A stretch of 12,320 nt of DNA from NCBI GenBank assembly GCA_020441605.1, contig JAGRLX010000418.1:1-12320 (forward strand), in the 5' to 3' direction. This stretch comes from Alphaproteobacteria bacterium (lineage in GTDB: Bacteria; Pseudomonadota; Alphaproteobacteria; Rhizobiales; Aestuariivirgaceae). The position numbers were made by a program, and so were the translations under genes. The notes below the pieces were generated by a model. That model saw nothing but the letters and a program-made list of their open reading frames with translations. It had not been told where the DNA came from and searched no databases. Shown here in pieces: positions 7,312 to 12,320 of the stretch; position 1 is the stretch's first letter, and every line of letters starts with the position of its first letter.

Positions 7312-8637
7312 TCAGGCATGCGGCGGCAGTTCGGCACCATCGAGCCTGGTCTTGAGCCAGTCCACGGCCCGGTAATAGCGGAGTGTCAGGTGCGGGCCGT
7401 AAGTCATGTAGGCAGGCGCCTTGTGCAGAGGCTCGATCTTCAGCGACAGGTCCTTGTCCGCCACGTCCAGCGCCCATTCCGAGAGAATGCCGCCGAGCAT
7501 GCTGCCGGTCGGAACACCCCGGCCCGACAGCCCGGTGAGCGCCACGACGCCGGGCGCCAGCCCGTAGAGCCGCGGAATGGTCCGATACTGCATGTCCAGT
7601 TCTCCGTACCAGAAGAATTCCCAGCGGATCTCGCCGGTTATCTGCGGGTGCAACCATTTCAGCCGGTCGCTCATCACCCGGCGCGTGTAGTCCATGTCCC
7701 GTCCGCGCCGGCCCATGGGAAACATCGAGGCGACGATGCGGCCTTCGGCATTGTATTTGTAGACATAGATGTCGCCCCGGCCGTCATGCATCGTCGTGTT
7801 GTTGGGAAGCACCGTCCGCCGCAGGTCTTCGCCCAGGGGTTGGGTCGCCGCGACGAAGACCTTCATGATCTTGAAGCTCTCGTCGAGCCTTGGCCAGCCG
7901 CCGACCGTATAGGCTCCGGTCGTGAAGATGACCTTGTCGGCAGCAACTGAACCCTGCGCCGTATGCGCGATCCAGCGTCCCCCCTCCTGTGTCACATTGA
8001 CGACCTGCGACGACGTATGGAGCGTTGCCCCCTCCTGCATGATTGCTCGTGCCAGACCCCTTGCGTAGGCCAGCGGATTGAGGTGCCCGCCTTCGACATG
8101 AAGCCAGCCGCCATGATAGCGCGGACTGCCGGTGAACCTGGCGACCTCGTCCTTGTCCAGAAAGCGCGTCTTGGCGCCGACCGCATTGTAGTCGCGTACC
8201 TTCTTTTCGAGTGCCGGGATGGCGCTGGGACGATGCGCCGCCTGCACATAGCCGTTCTGCTGCCACTCGCACTGGATCTGGTAGCGCTCGATCATCGCCG
8301 AAACGCGGGCGTTGGCCTGGGTCTGGCGGGCGATCAGCCGTTCGGCCCAGGGCTCGCCCAGCATATGACGCAATTCGGGCAGGCTGTAATGGGTGAAGGT
8401 CGGCGTACAGTGGCCGGCATTGCGGCCAGAGCCGCCGAAGCCGGCTTCCTGGGCCTCGAGCACGGTCACGTTCACACCCTTGCGGGCAAGCTCCAGCGCA
8501 GTGGTCATGCCGGTATAGCCGGCCCCCACGATACAGACATCGGCGGTGCTACGTCCTTCGAGCGGCACCGTGACTGGCGCAGGTGGTGCCGTCGCGTACC
8601 ACAGCGACTGGTCGAAGGGCGAGAACCGGGTCACCAT
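7312..8637 (-). CDS. FAD-dependent oxidoreductase resembling gamma-glutamylputrescine oxidoreductase (PuuB-like)
   Basis: This 441-residue DAO-family flavoenzyme probably oxidises a primary or secondary amine. It begins with the SLWYATA segment (residues 11-17) common in PuuB-like proteins. The FAD motif ADVCIVGAGYTGMTTALELA follows (GAGYTG at 38-43), then E61 in VLEAQ, and the flavin-contact stretch GFGGSGRNAGH at 66-76. Near the C-terminus LSGRGVPTGSMLGG forms the second FAD contact. The start ATG (8635-8637) is preceded by a strong AGGAGGAGG ribosome-binding stretch. No signal peptide is seen. The cupin gene follows in the same operon. A MarR-type operator lies about 65 bp upstream. The PuuB-like assignment is by motif only; no glutamylputrescine synthetase gene is visible here, so the natural substrate may differ. 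Confidence 0.88.
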   Translation of the reverse strand: MVTRFSPFDQSLWYATAPPAPVTVPLEGRSTADVCIVGAGYTGMTTALELARKGVNVTVLEAQEAGFGGSGRNAGHCTPTFTHYSLPELRHMLGEPWAERLIARQTQANARVSAMIERYQIQCEWQQNGYVQAAHRPSAIPALEKKVRDYNAVGAKTRFLDKDEVARFTGSPRYHGGWLHVEGGHLNPLAYARGLARAIMQEGATLHTSSQVVNVTQEGGRWIAHTAQGSVAADKVIFTTGAYTVGGWPRLDESFKIMKVFVAATQPLGEDLRRTVLPNNTTMHDGRGDIYVYKYNAEGRIVASMFPMGRRGRDMDYTRRVMSDRLKWLHPQITGEIRWEFFWYGELDMQYRTIPRLYGLAPGVVALTGLSGRGVPTGSMLGGILSEWALDVADKDLSLKIEPLHKAPAYMTYGPHLTLRYYRAVDWLKTRLDGAELPPHA

Positions 8638-8701
8638 GCCTCCTCCTCGCGGAAGCCCCGCGTGAAAACATCAGCGGCTCAATGCTGATCCAGTCTCGCA
8701 T

Positions 8702-8718
8702 AATTGTAAACATCAATT
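8702..8718. promoter_or_regulatory. Predicted MarR-type operator, site C (PuuB-like oxidoreductase operon)
   Basis: AATTGT-AAACA-TCAATT matches the operator at sites A and B with one mismatch in the right arm. On the minus strand it again contains TACAAT (positions 8703-8708), which can serve as the -10 box for the oxidoreductase gene. The matching -35 position is GC-rich (GGCGCC) and poor, so this promoter may be weak or need an activator. Confidence 0.6.
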
Positions 8719-8805
8719 GTCTGAATGGCGCCATTCGCTCGACGCGGGCGCCATCCGATCCCCGCCTCGGGGCACGCGCCGTCCATTTTTGCTTACAAAT
8801 CAGTG

Positions 8806-8822
8806 TATTGAAAAGAACAATC
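8806..8822. promoter_or_regulatory. Possible degenerate MarR-type operator, site D, with weak promoter for transporter 2
   Basis: ATTGA-AAAGA-ACAAT (8807-8821) resembles the operator core with one arm mismatch. On the plus strand TTACAA (8793-8798) and AACAAT (8816-8821), 17 bp apart, could be a weak promoter toward the second binding-protein gene, again with the -10 under the palindrome. Each box matches consensus at four of six positions, so this is tentative. Confidence 0.35.
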
Positions 8823-8885
8823 GACTATGTGTCACCCTCCGCGGCAATCGCCGTCTGCCGGGTGTCCACATGCCCCGCGGTGAAC

Positions 8886-8911
8886 TTTACGCACGGCGCG
8901 ACAAACGTAAA
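8886..8911. repeat. Inverted repeat TTTACG-N14-CGTAAA upstream of transporter 2
   Basis: Two perfect 6-base arms are separated by 14 bp, about 77 bp before the second binding-protein start. The arm centres are two helical turns apart (20 bp), so this could be a dimeric regulator site or chance. The rest of the 8638-8987 intergenic region shows no gene that I can support. Confidence 0.3.
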
Positions 8912-8987
8912 CTTGAGTGTTAGGCTGAGCCAAGCGGGCGCGGGGGCGACACGTCCGGAGCGCCGCTGGAACAGGGAGTAATGAAAC

Positions 8988-10577
8988 ATGAGCAAGCATT
9001 TCAGAACATGGCTCGCCGCCTCGACGATCCTGGTCATGACCGCGACCGGCGCCTTCGCCGAAGTCGTCTTCAATCGTGGCAACTCAGCCGACCCGGAATC
9101 GCTCGACCCCCACAAGACCTCGACGGTCTATGAAGCGAATATCCTGCGCGACCTGTTCATGGGCCTGATGGTTCAGAACGCCAAGGCCGAGGTGGAGCCG
9201 GGCGCCGCAGAAAGCTACACGGTGTCCGATGACGGCAAGGTCTATACCTTCAAGCTCCGCACCGGCGCCACCTGGTCCGACGGTTCGCCCGTGACCGCCG
9301 AGGACTTCGCCTTCTCCTGGCGCCGGGCGGTCGATCCGGCGACGGCATCTGAGTATGCCTACATGCTGGCCCCCGTGGTCAACGCCGAAGACGTCACTGC
9401 CGGAAAGAAGAAGCCGGAGGAACTGGGCGTACGTGCCGTGGACGACATGACCTTCGAAGTGTCGCTGAACGCGCCCACTCCCTATTTCCTCGAGATGCTG
9501 ACCCATCAGACCACTTTTCCGGTGAGCAAGGCCAATGTCGAGAAATTCGGCGCCGACTTCGTGAAGCCCGGCAATCTGGTCTCGAACGGCGCCTATGTGC
9601 TGGCGGAGTTCGTGCCCAACGATCACGTCAAGGCGGTCAAGAACGCAGCCTTCTATGATGCGGCCAATGTGCAGATTGATGTCGTCAACTACATTCCGAC
9701 CGAAGACCGCTCCACCGCCATGAAGCGCTTCGAGGCCGGCGAACTCGACTCCAACGACGATATCCCCACCGAGCAGCTGAACGACCTCAAGGCCAAGTTT
9801 GGCAACCAGGTCCACCTCGGCCCCTACCTCGGCACCTATTACTATTCCTTCAAGCTCACCAAGTCCCCGTGGGACAATCCCAAGCTCCGCCATGCCATTT
9901 CGATGGCCATAGACCGCGACTATCTTGCCGAAAAGGTCTGGCAGAACACCATGTTGCCGGCCTATTCCTTCGTCCCGCCCGGCATCGGCGGCTATGAAAC
10001 CCGCCCCACCGAGTATAGCGAGATGTCGCAGCTCGACCGCGAGGACGAGGCCAAGAAGATCCTGACCGAACTCGGCTACGGCCCCGACAAGCCGCTCAAG
10101 ATGGAGATCCGCTACAACACCTCCGAGAATCACAAGAACACAGCGGTGGCCATCCAGGAGCAGCTGAAGCCCTTGGGCGTCGAGGTGAGCCTGCTGAATA
10201 CCGACACCAAGACCCATTACGGACATCTCGAACAGCATGGGGATTTTGACGTGGCCCGCGCCGGCTGGATCGCCGACTACAAGGATCCGTCGAACTTCCT
10301 CGACCTGTGCAAGTCCGGGGCCGGCAACAACTATTCGGAATATTCCAATGCCGAATATGACGACCTGCTGGCCAAGGCTGCTGCGGCCGGTGACCCCAAG
10401 GACCCATCGCCCCGCATGAAGCTCCTGTCCGAGGCCGAAGCCGTGGGCGTCGCTCGCGATCTCTGCGTGCTGCCCCTGCTCTTCTACGGCTTCCACACTG
10501 TCGTCTCCGACAAGATCAAGGGCTGGGAGGACAACGTCATGGACGTGCATCCGACCCGCTTCCTCCGCAAGGAATAG
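8988..10577 (+). CDS. Periplasmic oligopeptide-binding protein, OppA-like (SBP family 5)
   Basis: This 529-residue binding protein of a second importer has a Sec-type signal: basic start, hydrophobic core, and likely cleavage after GAFA at residue 24. Family features include NSADPESLDPHKTST, YTFKLRTGATWSDGSPVTAEDFAFSW, VSNGAYVL, and WIADYKDPSNFLDL near residues 425-438; the last is typical of OppA rather than DppA. The start ATG (8988-8990) has AGGGAG at 8973-8978, 9 bases upstream; an ATG at 8981 is out of frame. It is the first gene of a plus-strand operon and is transcribed away from the PuuB-like oxidoreductase. The protein differs clearly from the Tat-exported binding protein at 2271-3956 and is probably of different substrate preference, perhaps oligopeptides, but that is inferred. 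Confidence 0.95.
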   Translation: MSKHFRTWLAASTILVMTATGAFAEVVFNRGNSADPESLDPHKTSTVYEANILRDLFMGLMVQNAKAEVEPGAAESYTVSDDGKVYTFKLRTGATWSDGSPVTAEDFAFSWRRAVDPATASEYAYMLAPVVNAEDVTAGKKKPEELGVRAVDDMTFEVSLNAPTPYFLEMLTHQTTFPVSKANVEKFGADFVKPGNLVSNGAYVLAEFVPNDHVKAVKNAAFYDAANVQIDVVNYIPTEDRSTAMKRFEAGELDSNDDIPTEQLNDLKAKFGNQVHLGPYLGTYYYSFKLTKSPWDNPKLRHAISMAIDRDYLAEKVWQNTMLPAYSFVPPGIGGYETRPTEYSEMSQLDREDEAKKILTELGYGPDKPLKMEIRYNTSENHKNTAVAIQEQLKPLGVEVSLLNTDTKTHYGHLEQHGDFDVARAGWIADYKDPSNFLDLCKSGAGNNYSEYSNAEYDDLLAKAAAAGDPKDPSPRMKLLSEAEAVGVARDLCVLPLLFYGFHTVVSDKIKGWEDNVMDVHPTRFLRKE

Positions 10578-10594
10578 TCCGCCTACGGATGAGT

Positions 10595-10622
10595 GCCGCT
10601 TCCGCTCCCGGGCGGAAGCGGC
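10595..10622 (+). terminator. GC-rich hairpin between OppA-like and permease genes (attenuator or mRNA-stabilising stem)
   Basis: The arms GCCGCTTCCGC (10595-10605) and GCGGAAGCGGC (10612-10622) are perfectly complementary over 11 bp around a 6-base loop. The stem begins 17 bases past the binding-protein stop and ends 24 bases before the permease start. No T-run follows, so complete termination is unlikely. The position mirrors the stem at 2222-2247 in the other transporter operon. Confidence 0.72.
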
Positions 10623-10646
10623 CGCCGCATCGGCCTGGGGGCGGAT

Positions 10647-11570
10647 ATGTTGCGTTATGTCTTTCGGCGTCTGTTGACTGCCATCCCGACGATGTTTCTC
10701 ATCGTCACGATTTCCTTCTTTCTCATGCGGGTGGCGCCTGGCGGCCCCTTCAACCAGGAGAAGGGGCTGAACCCGGTGATCAAGGCCAATCTCGAAAAGG
10801 TCTATCACCTCGATCAGCCACTGTGGAAACAGTATCTTCTCTATCTCGACAACCTGGTTCGAGGCGATTTCGGCCCCAGCTACAACCTGCCCGATTTCAC
10901 CGTCGGAGAGCTTTTCGCCACCGGCCTGCCGATCTCCATCCAGCTGGGAGCGACGGCCCTCACCCTGGCGCTGCTGCTGGGCGGCGCCCTCGGAATTATT
11001 GCGGCGCTCCATCAGAACAAGAGCGCCGACTATGCGGTGATCGCCACCGCGACTGCCGGTTCCACGATCCCGACATTCGTCATCGCTCCCCTGTTCCAGC
11101 TGTTCTTTGCGCTGTCGCTGAAATGGTTTCCGGTCGGCGGCTGGGGCGACGGCGCCATGCTCAACAAGGTGGGCCCGATCCTCACCCTCATGCTGCCCCA
11201 GCTTGCCGTCGTCGCCCGGCTGATGCGCGGCTCGATGATCGAGTCGCTCCGCTCCCACCATATCCGCACGGCGCGGGCGCTGGGTCTTTCCGACTACGCC
11301 ATAATCATCCGCCATGCGCTGCGCGGCGCGCTGCTCCCGATCATTTCCTACGCCGGTCCCGCCGCCGCGGCCCTCCTTACGGGTTCGATCATCGTCGAGA
11401 CCATCTTCTCCATACCGGGTGTCGGGCGCTACTTTGTCGAGGCGGCGCTCAACCGCGACTACACACTGGTCATGGGAACGGTGGTGGTGATCGCATTGTT
11501 CACCATCGTCTTCAACCTTGTCGTCGATATCCTCTATGCCGTCGTCGATCCGCGGGTTCGTTATGACTGA
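10647..11570 (+). CDS. Opp-type ABC importer permease, OppB-like
   Basis: This 307-residue inner-membrane permease starts MLRYVFRRLLTAIPTMFLIV (first helix), with VAPGGPF at about 29-35 and a periplasmic region with VYHLDQPLWKQYLLYL. Further membrane segments follow, then an EAA-type loop IRTARALGLSDYAIIIRHAL, and the end VDPRVRYD. The frame is open from 10593, but those extra codons run through the intergenic hairpin. The ATG at 10647-10649 has GGGGG about 5 bases upstream and gives the family's usual N-terminus. Its stop overlaps the next permease start (ATGACTGA), so the two are translationally coupled. Confidence 0.95.
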   Translation: MLRYVFRRLLTAIPTMFLIVTISFFLMRVAPGGPFNQEKGLNPVIKANLEKVYHLDQPLWKQYLLYLDNLVRGDFGPSYNLPDFTVGELFATGLPISIQLGATALTLALLLGGALGIIAALHQNKSADYAVIATATAGSTIPTFVIAPLFQLFFALSLKWFPVGGWGDGAMLNKVGPILTLMLPQLAVVARLMRGSMIESLRSHHIRTARALGLSDYAIIIRHALRGALLPIISYAGPAAAALLTGSIIVETIFSIPGVGRYFVEAALNRDYTLVMGTVVVIALFTIVFNLVVDILYAVVDPRVRYD

Positions 11571-12320
11571 AGCGCCGATCGCCGCTGCCGGACGTTCCCT
11601 CTGGGCCGATGCCTGGGCCAGGCTCAAGGCCAATCGCGCCGCGATGGTGAGCCTCTACTATCTGGTGCTGATGGCCGTCCTCTGCGTCGCGGGCCCGTGG
11701 TTCACGCCCCATGATTTCACCACCATCTACCAGGATTACAACCGCGTCCCCCCGAGCCTGCACGCCTATCCCAAGGCAGATGCCATCGATCTCGCCGTTC
11801 AGGACGCAGTGCGCCGGTCGCGGCTCGATCTCGCCGGATGGGAGGAGCGCGACGGCAAGATCTATATCACGGTCACCTCCGCCAAGCCCATCGACGAACG
11901 CGTCACGCGTTACATCGACCGCTCCGACGTTTTCGAGGGTGCCGCCATTGCCGACAGCGCCGCGGATGGCCTCAAGGTCACAATCAGCGCCGATGTCGAA
12001 CGCAAGTACTTCTTCTTCGGCACCGACAATTCAGGCCGCGATCTGCTGACCCGGACCCTGATCGCTGGCCGCGTTTCCCTTGCCATCGGGCTTCTTGCTG
12101 GCCTCGTCGCCGTGGTCATCGGCGTCCTCTATGGCGCCACCGCGGGATTCATCGGCGGCCGGACCGACGAGATCATGATGCGCATCGTGGACATTCTCTA
12201 TTCCCTGCCCTTCATCTTCTTCGTCATCATGCTGGTCGTGTTCTTCGGCCGCAATTTCGTGCTGATGTTCCTCGCCGTGGGCGCGGTGCTGTGGCTCGAC
12301 ATGGCGCGCATCGTGCGCGG
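11563..12320 (+). CDS. Opp-type ABC importer permease, OppC-like with enlarged periplasmic loop (cut by window edge)
   Basis: About 252 residues are visible of the partner permease for the OppB-like protein. The first membrane helix lies at about residues 28-46 (MVSLYYLVLMAVLCVAG). A long soluble stretch of about 100 residues follows before the conserved FGTDNSGRDLLTRTL at about 152-166; later helices begin near 171 and 214. In the other transporter's DppC-like protein the same GTD motif is at residue 78, so this loop is about 75 residues longer. The insert contains WEERDGKIYITVTSAKPIDE and a second strand-rich part (GLKVTISADVERKYFFFG), which suggests a small periplasmic domain. The start ATG overlaps the preceding stop by four bases. 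The EAA loop is only beginning (LDMARIVRG) at the edge, so its remainder and the ATPases lie outside. Confidence 0.92.
   Translation, partial: MTEAPIAAAGRSLWADAWARLKANRAAMVSLYYLVLMAVLCVAGPWFTPHDFTTIYQDYNRVPPSLHAYPKADAIDLAVQDAVRRSRLDLAGWEERDGKIYITVTSAKPIDERVTRYIDRSDVFEGAAIADSAADGLKVTISADVERKYFFFGTDNSGRDLLTRTLIAGRVSLAIGLLAGLVAVVIGVLYGATAGFIGGRTDEIMMRIVDILYSLPFIFFVIMLVVFFGRNFVLMFLAVGAVLWLDMARIVR

Noticed and set aside
9084..11633. An 849-codon open frame on the minus strand opposite the OppA-like and OppB-like genes
   Set aside because: It lies antisense to two clear family members, and its translation is rich in His, Gln, Arg and Gly with no recognisable domain. It is explained by the GC-rich third positions of the real genes.
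1..12320. CRISPR arrays, insertion sequences, tRNA or rRNA genes
   Set aside because: No regularly spaced repeats, transposase-like frames, terminal repeats or RNA gene signatures were seen.

Overview
The window looks like an accessory catabolic and transport locus from a high-G+C Gram-negative bacterium, most likely an alphaproteobacterium (Hyphomicrobiales/rhizobia-like). This is judged from protein style, third-position G/C bias, Opp/Dpp-type ABC systems and a Tat-type signal on one binding protein. No ribosomal RNA, tRNA, transposase or phage gene is visible, and every gene appears intact except the two cut by the window edges.

Layout. Positions 1-3956 (minus strand) hold a Dpp/Opp-type importer in the order binding protein (2271-3956), permease B (1241-2191), permease C (343-1233) and ATPase (1-341, cut by the edge). 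Positions 4107-6749 (minus) hold a MarR-family regulator (6204-6749), a short-chain dehydrogenase (5444-6136) and a FAD-dependent DAO-family oxidoreductase (4107-5435). Positions 6934-8637 (minus) hold a second FAD oxidoreductase resembling gamma-glutamylputrescine oxidoreductase (7312-8637) and a small DUF861-like cupin (6934-7278). A 350-bp divergent intergenic region (8638-8987) follows. A second, unrelated-looking Opp-type importer then starts on the plus strand: binding protein (8988-10577), permease B (10647-11570) and permease C (11563 onward, cut by the edge).

The main discovery is regulatory. A 17-bp pseudo-palindrome (AATTGT-N5-ACAATT) occurs upstream of the first transporter operon (4064-4080), the marR operon (6861-6877) and the second oxidoreductase operon (8702-8718). 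A weaker copy (8806-8822) faces the second transporter. At the first two sites the palindrome sits between and over the promoter elements in exactly the same geometry (TTGAC[G/C], 18 bp, TACAAT). The neighbouring MarR protein is the obvious candidate repressor. All the genes would then form one small regulon: two ABC importers bring in amine- or amino-acid-containing oligomers or conjugates, and two flavin oxidases, an SDR and a cupin process them. The substrate cannot be read from the sequence.

A second recurring design is a strong GC-rich hairpin in the gap between binding-protein gene and first permease gene of both transporters (2222-2247 and 10595-10622). These probably protect the binding-protein mRNA or reduce permease expression.
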